From the NCBI RefSeq assembly GCF_004006295.1, contig NZ_CP026095.1:1350001-1414000 (forward strand): DNA of 64,000 nucleotides, in the 5' to 3' direction. This stretch comes from Peribacillus asahii. GTDB taxonomy: Bacteria; Bacillota; Bacilli; Bacillales; DSM-1321. The position numbers and the translations under genes are program-made. Positions within the stretch are counted from its first letter, which is position 1. Each line of letters starts with the position of its first letter. The notes under the pieces are model-generated. The model worked only from the letters and a program-made list of their open reading frames with translations. It was not told where the DNA came from and did no database searches. This document shows, in pieces, positions 44,230 through 52,640 of this stretch.

Positions 44230-46095
44230 ATGACTCAGCCTTTGTTTATAACAGTTCTCATACTTGTATGTACAATCGCTTGTATTATATATGGAAAATT
44301 TAGAGCAGATTTGATTGCATTAGTTGGCTTAGTTGTACTGGGTTTAACTGGAATTTTATCTTTAGAGGAACTTTTAGCGGGATTTGCGAATCCGGTCGTC
44401 ATCACGATTGCTGCCTTATTTATCGTAAGTGCAGGTATTTTTAATAGCGGGCTTGTTGACGAAGTTGGAAATTATTTATTGAAATTCGGTGTAGGTTCAG
44501 AATTAAAGCTGCTGCTTATTGTGATGATAACGGGTGGCTTACTTAGTGCTTTTTTTAGTGGAACGGGTATTGTCGTCATTTTAATTCCGATTGTCGTAAG
44601 CATGGCTTTGAAGAAAAAAATGAGCCCGTCCCGCTATTTATTACCGCTCGCTTATGCGAGTAGTTTAGGTGCCGTTCTTACCTTAATTGGGACAGCGCCG
44701 AATATCTTGATTAGTTATATTTTACAAAGCGAAGGCATCGTAAAGTTGAACTTTTTTGATTTTACACCTATCGGACTTGTGGCCTTTGCAGCAGGTGTAG
44801 TATTTATGCTGACACTAGGGCGAAAGCTGCTGCCCGAAGAACCATTAGCAGCGAGGAACAGCGTGAAGGAGTTATCGGCTAGGGAATTAGCCGGCATGTA
44901 TAAAGTATATGATCGTCTGCATTATTTACACATACCGGGTAACTCGGATATTGTTGGAGAAAGACTAGCTAATTTACATCTTCCGTTTCAGTATGAAATT
45001 ACGTTGATTGAAATTAAGCGTAAAGCGAAAGAGAAGCAATTGCCTTTGCTTTCAAAGCAATCGGTTATTTCCGCTAAAGCAGATGAAGTACTGCATCCAG
45101 ATGATATTATTTTAGTGTTTGGGGAAGTCGAGAATGTAGAGCGGTTAGCCGTCGATTATGAATTAGAGTATAAACACTTTAATCCAGAACAAATTAAAAA
45201 GCACTTCGTGAGCAGTAAATTTGGTTTAACGGAAATCTTAATTATGCCTAACTCTAATTATGAAAATCAAACACTGATGGATATGCAGTTTCGTGAAAAA
45301 TATCGTTGTAACGTATTAGCGATTAATCGTAATGGCGAATATATTCAAACAGAAGTTGGGACAGAAAGACTAAAGCAAGGTGATGCTCTTCTTATTCATG
45401 GAGAGTGGAAAAACATTGAGCGTATTTCAGCGGATCTTGAAGACATGATTGTCATTGGAAGCGCCTCTGAAGAAGTTGTCGAGCAACGGGAGCGTACTCA
45501 GTCGAAGGCGCCGATTATAGCTGCTGCCATTACAGCCTTGATGACTATTCTCTTATCCATTGGCGCGATACCATTTGTCTTATCTGTTGTAATCGCCGCA
45601 CTGCTGATGGTAGTAACCGGTTGTGTACGTTCGATGGAGGAAGCTTATCAGAAGATTAATTGGGAACCTGTTTTATTAATTGCGGCGATGATGGGCATTG
45701 TGCGGGCGTTAGAGAATACAGGCGGTGTACGATTAATTAGTGATTGGTTTGCTATATTCTTTGATTATACAGGTCCGTATGGTTTGCTAGCTGGCTTTTA
45801 TTTATTAACGATGCTCTTAAGTCCGTTTATTCCTTATGGGGTAACTGCGATTGTGATGGCTCCGATTGCCTTATTATGTTCTAATACATTAGGAATAAGT
45901 CCAATTCCAATATTAATGGGAATTGCTATTGCTGCAAGTGTTGCATTATCTTCACCTAAAGCTACGTCTAGCAATACCCTTGTAATGACCGCTGGTGAAT
46001 ATCAGTCAAAAGATTTCGTGTTAATGGGAATTTTATTGCAAATTTTTGTTGGAATTGTCTTAGTTTTAACAATCCCATTGTTCTTTCCATTTTAA
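44230..46095 (+). CDS. SLC13-type permease with two internal RCK_C (TrkA_C) domains
   Basis: The 621-residue protein starts at ATG 44230 behind GGAGGTG. About six helices (residues 1-205) are followed by a cytoplasmic block holding two TrkA-C-like domains (about 205-400, GDALLIHGEWKNIERI in the second), and then about six more helices. The layout is that of dicarboxylate/sulfate:Na+ or anion transporters of the SLC13/ArsB superfamily. RCK_C domains in such proteins may bind ligands, including c-di-AMP in other transporters; for this protein that is speculation. Confidence 0.85.
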   Translation: MTQPLFITVLILVCTIACIIYGKFRADLIALVGLVVLGLTGILSLEELLAGFANPVVITIAALFIVSAGIFNSGLVDEVGNYLLKFGVGSELKLLLIVMITGGLLSAFFSGTGIVVILIPIVVSMALKKKMSPSRYLLPLAYASSLGAVLTLIGTAPNILISYILQSEGIVKLNFFDFTPIGLVAFAAGVVFMLTLGRKLLPEEPLAARNSVKELSARELAGMYKVYDRLHYLHIPGNSDIVGERLANLHLPFQYEITLIEIKRKAKEKQLPLLSKQSVISAKADEVLHPDDIILVFGEVENVERLAVDYELEYKHFNPEQIKKHFVSSKFGLTEILIMPNSNYENQTLMDMQFREKYRCNVLAINRNGEYIQTEVGTERLKQGDALLIHGEWKNIERISADLEDMIVIGSASEEVVEQRERTQSKAPIIAAAITALMTILLSIGAIPFVLSVVIAALLMVVTGCVRSMEEAYQKINWEPVLLIAAMMGIVRALENTGGVRLISDWFAIFFDYTGPYGLLAGFYLLTMLLSPFIPYGVTAIVMAPIALLCSNTLGISPIPILMGIAIAASVALSSPKATSSNTLVMTAGEYQSKDFVLMGILLQIFVGIVLVLTIPLFFPF

Positions 46096-46134
46096 AGATA
46101 ATAGGTTACTTAATGGGTTTTAAGAAATTTCGTA

Positions 46135-46163
46135 TTATCAAGAATAGAAACTAATGGTATAAT
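46135..46163 (+). promoter_or_regulatory. candidate promoter of ykuI
   Basis: TTATCA (46135-46140), 17 bp, then extended -10 TGGTATAAT (TATAAT at 46158-46163). Confidence 0.55.
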
Positions 46164-46202
46164 TTGTGCATATTGATGTTTCGTGATTAGGGGGAATACA
46201 TC

Positions 46203-47408
46203 ATGGATGCAGATAACATATTGGCGAATCTTGACCGAGTTGTTCCGTTTTTTCAACCAATTTTTAGTGCGGATCAACATCAGGTTATTGGTTACGAAAT
46301 ATTAGGGCGTTTTGAAGAGAACTCTGAATATAAGAGTTTAGGACCTTTTTTTCAAGATGTGACCATTCCAGAAGAGTATAGAATTGAAGTAGATAATTAT
46401 TTACTGGAAGTAGCACTAGAACGTATTAAGGATTACGGAGAAGAATTTCTTATTTTTATTAACCGTGACCCAAATTTACTGATGTTTGATCATGGCGAGC
46501 AATTTATGGAAACGTTGAAACAACATTTAGAATTAGACGAGCTTTCACGTGTTGTGCTGGAGCTATCTGACACTATTGATATCGATAATTTTGAGCCATT
46601 GCAGCACGTGCTTGCGTACTATAAAACGTACGGTATTAAGGTTGCTTTCGATCATTTAGGGGATCATAGCCAGCTTGATAAGATTGCACAACTGTCACCT
46701 AATATTCTAAAGGTTAATGTAGAACAAATGCGTATATCTGGCGGAGATGCTTATCAAGTCGTTTTATTTTCCCTTAGTATGTTAGCTAGAAAAATTGGAG
46801 CGAGCTTATTATTTGAAAATATCGAAACAGAATACCAGCTTCGATTTGCTTGGAAAAATGGAGGGCGCTATTATCAAGGATACTTTTTATCAAAGCCCGA
46901 TTTGTTATTTATTGACAAACATAAATTACGTGAAAAGTTTCAGCAAGAATGTCAAAATTTTATCTCATATGAAACGAAGAAATTAGAAGCTGTTTATGAA
47001 AAAACGCAACGGTTCAATGAAGAGATAAACATGTTTTTGAAAGTACAGAAGCGTTATGAATCACATGAAGAAATGCTAAAAGTGCTAGCCGATAAATTAG
47101 AAAAAGTTTGTTTTCGATTGTATGTATGTGATGACCAAGGATATCAAACGTCACCCAATATTCTTTACAAAGATGGTGAATGGCTCATTCAAAAGAGTTA
47201 TTTAAATAGCAATTGGAGCTGGAGACCGTATTTCCTAGAAAATATTATTAAAATGAGGAATGAAAAGACGGGGATTTTATCAGATTTGTATAGTGATATT
47301 GAAACAGGTGAAACAATTCGAACGTTCTCTTATCCGATTAATAATAAGGAATATGTTTTCCTTGATTTATCTTATAGTTATTTGTACGAAAATGATGCTT
47401 TATTATAA
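46203..47408 (+). CDS. ykuI: YkuI, degenerate EAL protein with C-terminal PAS-like domain
   Basis: A 401-residue protein. The N-terminal EAL-like domain has EILGRFE instead of EALLR and FDHLGDHSQLD instead of DDFGxG, so catalysis is unlikely; c-di-GMP binding may remain, as the B. subtilis YkuI structure showed. The C-terminal part (about 250-401) is the YkuI_C PAS-like domain. It ends in a strong terminator and then repeat copy 4. Compare the intact EAL enzyme at 7.8 kb. Confidence 0.92.
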   Translation: MDADNILANLDRVVPFFQPIFSADQHQVIGYEILGRFEENSEYKSLGPFFQDVTIPEEYRIEVDNYLLEVALERIKDYGEEFLIFINRDPNLLMFDHGEQFMETLKQHLELDELSRVVLELSDTIDIDNFEPLQHVLAYYKTYGIKVAFDHLGDHSQLDKIAQLSPNILKVNVEQMRISGGDAYQVVLFSLSMLARKIGASLLFENIETEYQLRFAWKNGGRYYQGYFLSKPDLLFIDKHKLREKFQQECQNFISYETKKLEAVYEKTQRFNEEINMFLKVQKRYESHEEMLKVLADKLEKVCFRLYVCDDQGYQTSPNILYKDGEWLIQKSYLNSNWSWRPYFLENIIKMRNEKTGILSDLYSDIETGETIRTFSYPINNKEYVFLDLSYSYLYENDALL

Positions 47409-47424
47409 GAGTTGACAAAAAAAG

Positions 47425-47472
47425 TTGAGCTCTAAAGGTTGTTTATGAACAACTTTAGGCTCAATTTTTTTC
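47425..47472 (+). terminator. terminator of ykuI
   Basis: TTGAGCTCTAAAGGTTGTT - tatg - AACAACTTTAGGCTCAA followed by TTTTTTT. Confidence 0.9.
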
Positions 47473-47473
47473 G

Positions 47474-47861
47474 TTTATCCCACTCTTAACGGGCAGTAAG
47501 ACCCCCACCTCAAGATTCAGAGTGAACAAGGAAGATAGATAGGGGACAACTGCCCTCATTTAGTTGCGGCTCCTAGCCCCCTCGAGGTCATAAGCTGTAA
47601 TGCTCTGTGGCAAACTGCGCCACGCCACATTTCATCTTATGCTTGTCGGGGCTGAACAGTCGCCTCGCTTTTGTAGTAAAGGTCCGATTGGTAAAATACA
47701 GTGAAACTTACCTTTGTGGTTTTCAAAGGTAAGCTTTCACCAATCAGGTTCATACGGTCACTTGATTGAAAGCGAAGCTTGAAATCTTAGTGACCGTAGA
47801 ACGTGATTAATCATCAGTGGGGGATGAAGAAAAACCCCCACTGATGGAAGTTTCACTTTAT
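47474..47861 (+). mobile_element. repeat element copy 4, 388 bp, the most complete copy
   Basis: Borders TTTAT on both sides. Stems in order: GGGCAGT..ACTGCCC enclosing CCCC..GGGG; AGCCCC-CATAAG..CTTATG-GGGGCT enclosing GTGGC/GCCAC; GATTGGT..ACCAATC enclosing CTTACCTTTG/CAAAGGTAAG; ACGGTCACT..AGTGACCGT; CATCAGTGGGGG/CCCCCACTGATG, then GGAAGTTTCACTTTAT. No protein longer than about 30 codons. It sits in the gap between convergent ykuI and a glutaredoxin-like gene. Confidence 0.85.
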
Positions 47862-47885
47862 ACGTATGGATTGCCTTGAATTTTG

Positions 47886-48122
47886 CTAATCTAATTGTAG
47901 TTCTTTTTTGATTTCTTCGAGTTCAAAGCCGATAATGGCTTTTCCATCTATGACAACAGTAGGTGTTGAATAAGATCCGTATTTTTTTGTTAACTCTTGA
48001 AGTGCAGTTTTATCTGTTTTGATATTTTTTTCCTTATAGGATATGTTGTTGTCGTTAAAAAACAATTTCATAATTTGACACGGAGGGCAGTCCGGTTGTG
48101 TATAAAGAGTTACGTCTTTCAT
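47886..48122 (-). CDS. glutaredoxin-like protein (CPPC)
   Basis: A 78-residue thioredoxin-fold protein with the redox motif CPPC (residues 12-15, DCPPCQIMK) and the cis-proline in STPTVVIDGK. GGAGGAAG precedes the ATG. It resembles NrdH/YtnI-type small glutaredoxins of bacilli; partner unknown. Its end is 24 bp from repeat copy 4. Confidence 0.88.
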   Translation of the reverse strand: MKDVTLYTQPDCPPCQIMKLFFNDNNISYKEKNIKTDKTALQELTKKYGSYSTPTVVIDGKAIIGFELEEIKKELQLD

Positions 48123-48183
48123 TTTCTTCCTCCAATATGCAGTTCGATTTCGTATTCTTATTATAGAGAAAGTAACTATTCTT

Positions 48184-49161
48184 TTAAAGCGGTTTGCTTA
48201 TCTTTTCTTCTTTTTGTTTTCTCATTAAATAATCGATGAGCCCCATTGAGCAGACCTCTAAATCGAGCGCTATAATCTCAAAAACGGGATGGTCAGCAGG
48301 AATTCCTTGTTTTGCTAGTAAATCACGTGTTTTGTCATACAGCGTTTTCTGAGTCATTGACACTTGTTCATCAAAACTTGAACATGAATGGAAGGCGCTC
48401 TCAGCTGCTTCTATATAAATAGGGAGCCATGTTTGGATTTGATGGTAGACTTCTTCAGGGTTGTCAGATACACCGTAATGACCAAAATAAATGCGTTCAA
48501 CCCCGATGCTTCGATATAAATCAATGGCGGCTAACATCGCTGTTGGATTAAATTGATTCGGTGAAGTAGATGGCATGTACCATTCAATTCCTGCCTCATC
48601 TAGGTCGCGATAATAGACACCGATTGTATCTCCTGAGAACATTCCTTTAGAAGTGGAATCAAAGATGCTGAGATGATGGTTGGCATGTCCTGGCGTATCG
48701 TAAAAAGTGAGAGAAGCTTGATTAGTAAATTGAAGTGTGTCTTGATTGTGCTTAATGATGAGCCTGTCTTTCGGTATAGGTAAAATAGGGTTGAATAATT
48801 CATCGAATTTATTGCCATAGACAGCTTTGGCACCTGCAATTAAACGGGAAGGATCTTCGAGATGTCTAGCTCCTTTAGGATGAACAATAACTTTGGCATT
48901 CGGGCAATGTGATAAAAATAATCCAGTGCCGCCAGCGTGATCTAGATGAATGTGGGTTAAGATGATATAGGCGATATCTGCAGGATCAATATTTAATTCG
49001 GCTAACCCCTTTAAGAGATGAGGAATAGAAGGACTTGCTGATGTTTCTACAATTGTTAAAGGTGTATCGTGTATAACATATGTACCTGTCCGATGTTCGC
49101 GATTTAAATCGAATCCATCGATTAACGAAATTCGAAATCCAAGTTCAGAAATTGTGTCCAT
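48184..49161 (-). CDS. MBL-fold metallohydrolase
   Basis: A 325-residue protein. The metal motif is THIHLDHAGG (about residue 68), with further ligands in DTPGHANHH, FSGDTIG and FGHYG. It is the glyoxalase-II/lactonase-like branch with a helical C-terminal extension of about 90 residues. GGAGGCGGCC precedes the ATG. Substrate unknown. Confidence 0.9.
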   Translation of the reverse strand: MDTISELGFRISLIDGFDLNREHRTGTYVIHDTPLTIVETSASPSIPHLLKGLAELNIDPADIAYIILTHIHLDHAGGTGLFLSHCPNAKVIVHPKGARHLEDPSRLIAGAKAVYGNKFDELFNPILPIPKDRLIIKHNQDTLQFTNQASLTFYDTPGHANHHLSIFDSTSKGMFSGDTIGVYYRDLDEAGIEWYMPSTSPNQFNPTAMLAAIDLYRSIGVERIYFGHYGVSDNPEEVYHQIQTWLPIYIEAAESAFHSCSSFDEQVSMTQKTLYDKTRDLLAKQGIPADHPVFEIIALDLEVCSMGLIDYLMRKQKEEKISKPL

Positions 49162-49344
49162 TTAGGCCGCCTCCATAATAATTTATTATGTACAAATGCT
49201 TGTCCTTATTTTATTCTGTTAATAGTGCCATGTAAAGAATGAATATTTAAGTATTCTGAATTTATTTGGTCGTGGTTATTGGATAGAAAAGTATGATATA
49301 GTGAAACCTATCGAAAAGGTTTTATATTAGAAAGGAGTGGTAGT

Positions 49345-49584
49345 ATGTCTCAATTGCAGGGCATTCTTACCAGATTGAAAAATCTTCAAGAGCAAGCAAA
49401 GGAAACCGAGTCTGCTCAACGTTTTTTTGAAATAGATGGAGTGAAAATCTGCCAAGTTACATATTTCAGCAAAACGGACATGTTTGAGCTGGAAGTATAC
49501 AGCGAAAAAGGGAAGTCTTCGAAATATCAATTTGATAATGTTGATATGATTACAATCGAAATCTTTGATTTACTTCAATCTTAA
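49345..49584 (+). CDS. ykuJ: YkuJ-family protein
   Basis: A 79-residue protein, same length as B. subtilis YkuJ, with the segment FFEIDGVKICQVTYFSKTDMFELEVY (split here as FFEIDGVKICQV and TYFSKTDMFELEVY). Function unknown though a structure exists for the family. AGAAAGGAGTGG precedes the ATG. Followed by a terminator. Confidence 0.92.
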   Translation: MSQLQGILTRLKNLQEQAKETESAQRFFEIDGVKICQVTYFSKTDMFELEVYSEKGKSSKYQFDNVDMITIEIFDLLQS

Positions 49585-49600
49585 TAGTACATGCTAAAAG

Positions 49601-49636
49601 AGCCAACCTGATTTAATTTTAGGGTTGGCTTTTTTC
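49601..49636 (+). terminator. terminator of ykuJ
   Basis: AGCCAACC - 14 b - GGTTGGCT then TTTTT. Confidence 0.85.
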
Positions 49637-49780
49637 TATGAGGCTATGTGTATGTCGCTATTGCTTGTGAGAGTATTTTAGCTTTAGGCTCCGCCGGTTC
49701 AAAGGCAGTGCTTCTCTCCATTGTTTTAGCCTATTCATAAATCATTAAACATCGAGGAATGCTATACGTGGAGGGGTCAT

Positions 49781-49927
49781 ATGAATAAAATAATAGTAAG
49801 GTGTCCGAGTTGTTTAGATGAAAGGAATATCGAATCTGTGTTAACCGCTCAATCCAATCAAAATGTCATTTATGAGTGCCCGAATTGTCGATATGTCGCG
49901 AAAAATATACAAACAAGTAAGGGATGA
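49781..49927 (+). CDS. 48-residue zinc-ribbon protein
   Basis: A short ORF below the usual size cut-off, starting with ATG behind a strong GGAGGGG. It has two CPxC knuckles, CPSC (residues 8-11) and CPNC (33-36), the spacing of a zinc ribbon. It lies between ykuJ and the CBS gene, where B. subtilis has the small ykzF/ykuK genes; I cannot say whether it is an orthologue. Real gene status rests on the ribosome site and paired cysteines. Confidence 0.7.
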   Translation: MNKIIVRCPSCLDERNIESVLTAQSNQNVIYECPNCRYVAKNIQTSKG

Positions 49928-50042
49928 TGAATGCGTTTACATTTATTTGAAATCAAGGATATTTGGTGAAGCGATTTCTCCTTACCTATGTTACACTAGA
50001 AATAAGAGAGAATTTTAATAACATATGGTAAGGAGTTTTTAC

Positions 50043-50480
50043 ATGATTGGTACTCATGATGGGAATTTATTGGATTCAAGCGTGAAAGACTTGATGATAT
50101 CTTCAGAACGGGTCGCCCACGTGCAAGTAGCCAACAATCTTGAACATGCGCTTTTAGTATTAACAAAAAGTGGTTATACGGCGATTCCGGTATTAGACCC
50201 AATGTATAAACTGCATGGATTAATTAGTACACCTGTGATTCTTGAATCCATATTGGGACTCGAACGGATTGAATTTGATAATCTTGAAAATAAAAAGGTT
50301 TCCGAAGTTATGATTCGAGATATCCCTCGCCTTCATGTAGAGGATTCAGTGATGAAGGGGTTAGAGTTATTAATTGACCATCCGTTTGTATGTGTTGAAA
50401 CAGACGAAGGGGTTTTTGAAGGTATTATAACAAGGAAAGTATTATTACAGCATGTATATGAAGAAGAGCTGGACTCTTAA
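50043..50480 (+). CDS. darB: CBS-domain c-di-AMP-binding protein DarB (YkuL)
   Basis: A 145-residue protein with two CBS domains (about residues 8-62 and 75-138). ATG 50043 follows AAGGAG. In B. subtilis DarB binds c-di-AMP and, when free, stimulates the (p)ppGpp synthetase Rel and pyruvate carboxylase. Identity is from family resemblance (DLMISSERVAHVQVANNLEHAL) and gene order before ccpC. With KtrC and KtrD it makes three c-di-AMP-linked genes in the window. Confidence 0.9.
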   Translation: MIGTHDGNLLDSSVKDLMISSERVAHVQVANNLEHALLVLTKSGYTAIPVLDPMYKLHGLISTPVILESILGLERIEFDNLENKKVSEVMIRDIPRLHVEDSVMKGLELLIDHPFVCVETDEGVFEGIITRKVLLQHVYEEELDS

Positions 50481-50488
50481 GGGATAAT

Positions 50489-50526
50489 GAAAATTGGCCT
50501 CCGCAATGGAGGCTAGTTTTCTTTTT
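50489..50526 (+). terminator. terminator of darB
   Basis: AAATTGGCCTCC - gcaat - GGAGGCTAGTTTT then CTTTTT. Confidence 0.8.
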
Positions 50527-50552
50527 AGGCTCAAATAAGATGGTGAATCCAT

Positions 50553-50824
50553 TTTATCCCACACTTAAAGGTAGTAAGACTCTCATCTCAAGCTTATGCG
50601 GAAACAAAGAAAATAGGTGGGGAGAAAACTGCCCTCATCTAGCTGTAGCTCCTAGCCCCTCGAGGTCAATAAGCTGTCATGCTCTGTGGTAAACTGCGCC
50701 ACGCCGCATTTCACCTTATGCTTGTCGGGGCTAAACAGTCGCCTCGCTTTTATAGTAAAGGTCCGATTGGTGGCTAACCATCAGTGAAGGATGAAGGCCT
50801 TCCACTGATGCAAGTTTTACTTTA
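50553..50824 (+). mobile_element. repeat element copy 5, about 272 bp
   Basis: Left border TTTAT; the right border is TTTAG. The central AGCCCC..GGGGCT and CATAAG..CTTATG domain is kept with GTGGT/GCCAC changes, but the two hairpins after GATTGGT are deleted so that GATTGGTG joins directly to the last hairpin (CATCAGTG..CCACTGATG). Confidence 0.8.
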
Positions 50825-50886
50825 GAGCAGAGTTTTTTCTACATATTGTGTAGCGTAAGTAAAGCTGTACCGGAAAGGGTGTTGGT

Positions 50887-52383
50887 ATGATTCGAGATGA
50901 ACATACACTACAGAAAAATAAGTCATTAAAGCGACCGTTAATTCTTGCGGCTATTATGTTAGCAATGTTTTTAAATGCTATTGAAGGAACGATTGTATCG
51001 ACGGCTATGCCGGCCATTGTGAATGAATTAGGCGGATTTGCCCAATACAGTTGGGTTTTCTCTGGCTACTTATTAATGAATGCAGTTACGGTATTGATTT
51101 ATGGGAAATTGTCCGATTTATTTGGACGGAAACCGGTTTTTTTATTTGGTATGATTCTTTTTTTATTCGGTTCGATTTTATGCGGCTTCGCCAATACGAT
51201 GACAGAGTTGATTATTTACAGGTTTATTCAAGGTTTTGGAGCTGGAGCTGTAGCACCTGTTGCGACTACGATTGTCGGCGACATTTATGATAAGCGAGAG
51301 CGCGCGCGGATTCAAGGGTACTTGTCTAGCGTATGGGGGATTTCTGCTGTAATGGGGCCGGCTCTCGGTGGTTTAATTGTTGAATCTCTCACATGGCGTT
51401 TAATATTTTGGATAAATGTGCCGTTAGGTATTTTATCAATTATAGGGATTTGGTTTTTCCTGCATGAGAATATTGAAAAGAAAAAGCATAATATTGACTA
51501 TAAAGGTGCTGTTCTGCTCACACTTGGGATTTCTACATTTATGATTATTCTCGTTGAAGGCGGCGTAAGATGGACATGGATTTCATGGCCTATCCTTATA
51601 CTTGCAATCACTGCTCTTAGTGCCTTTTTCTTTTTCGTACGAGAGGAGAAAAAAGCACCTGAGCCCATGATGCCGTTTAATATTTGGCAAGAGCGGGCGA
51701 TTTTAATTGCTAATATTGTTTCTTTAACAACAGGCATTATGATGATTGGTTTGTCCAGCTTTCTCCCGACATTTGTTCAAGGAGTTATGGAGCGTTCACC
51801 GACAGTTGCTGGCTTTACATTAACAGCCATGTCGATTGGTTGGCCGATTGCGTCCGCATTTGCGGGACGGTTGATGCTGAGGATTGGCTTTAAGGAAACG
51901 TCGTTACTTGGCGGTGTATCCTTAATCGTCGGAAGTATTGTACTCGTTTTTATGAAGCCGGAATCAGGGCCTTTTGTCGCTGCAATGGGATCCTTTTTTA
52001 TCGGAGTTGGAATGGGCTTAACCTCTACCTCATTTATTGTATTGATTCAAAATAAAGTAAGTTGGGAGCAGCGAGGGATTGCAACCGCCTCAAATATGTT
52101 TATGCGAAACGTTGGGAATACGGTTGGAGCTGCTTTGCTTGGTGGCGTTTTGAATAGCCGCTTTCAAGCTTATTTAACAGAGCATACGAAACCAGAAGAG
52201 AACGTGACTTTAGATACGGCTAATCAATTGCTCGATAGTGAGGCGCGCGCAAAGCTGCCAGAACACATTGTTGAGGTACTTCAGACTGGTTTGACCCTTT
52301 CTTTACATACGGTCTATATTATTGTCCTGCTGCTAAGTATCATTAGTTTTCTCTTGTTACTATTTGTACGAAAAAAGAAATAA
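50887..52383 (+). CDS. MFS multidrug efflux protein, DHA2 (14-helix) type
   Basis: A 498-residue exporter with about fourteen helices. Motif A is GKLSDLFGRKPVF, motif C-type is GISAVMGPALGGLI. This is the EmrB/QacA group, which exports cationic or amphipathic drugs by proton antiport. AAAGGGTG precedes the ATG. It lies directly downstream of repeat copy 5, not present at this place in B. subtilis to my memory. Confidence 0.9.
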   Translation: MIRDEHTLQKNKSLKRPLILAAIMLAMFLNAIEGTIVSTAMPAIVNELGGFAQYSWVFSGYLLMNAVTVLIYGKLSDLFGRKPVFLFGMILFLFGSILCGFANTMTELIIYRFIQGFGAGAVAPVATTIVGDIYDKRERARIQGYLSSVWGISAVMGPALGGLIVESLTWRLIFWINVPLGILSIIGIWFFLHENIEKKKHNIDYKGAVLLTLGISTFMIILVEGGVRWTWISWPILILAITALSAFFFFVREEKKAPEPMMPFNIWQERAILIANIVSLTTGIMMIGLSSFLPTFVQGVMERSPTVAGFTLTAMSIGWPIASAFAGRLMLRIGFKETSLLGGVSLIVGSIVLVFMKPESGPFVAAMGSFFIGVGMGLTSTSFIVLIQNKVSWEQRGIATASNMFMRNVGNTVGAALLGGVLNSRFQAYLTEHTKPEENVTLDTANQLLDSEARAKLPEHIVEVLQTGLTLSLHTVYIIVLLLSIISFLLLLFVRKKK

Positions 52384-52391
52384 TAGAATGT

Positions 52392-52430
52392 ACGGCCTTT
52401 TCTTGATTAGGAAAGGCTGTTTATGTTTTT
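52392..52430 (+). terminator. terminator of the MFS pump
   Basis: GCCTTTTC - 7 b - GGAAAGGC, then TGTTTATGTTTTTT. Confidence 0.65.
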
Positions 52431-52640
52431 TAAAGGTTAAGAACGTATCACATTTTCGACATGTTTTGGTGTATAGCTCTAAGCCAGCACTAATCGCTTC
52501 GAAAGGCAAAGAACGTATCTGCTAGCCGTTTATCTTATACTTACGCTTTTTGCTTGTATTATAAAGCGACTTTGTTGATAATGAAACGTGGGATAAATTT
52601 AAATAAAACCATAAGAGAAAATTATCAAGGTGGATGTTTA

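Noticed and set aside
52439..52519. Direct repeat AAGAACGTATC (two copies 70 bp apart)
   Set aside because: Too short and without further structure to support a function.
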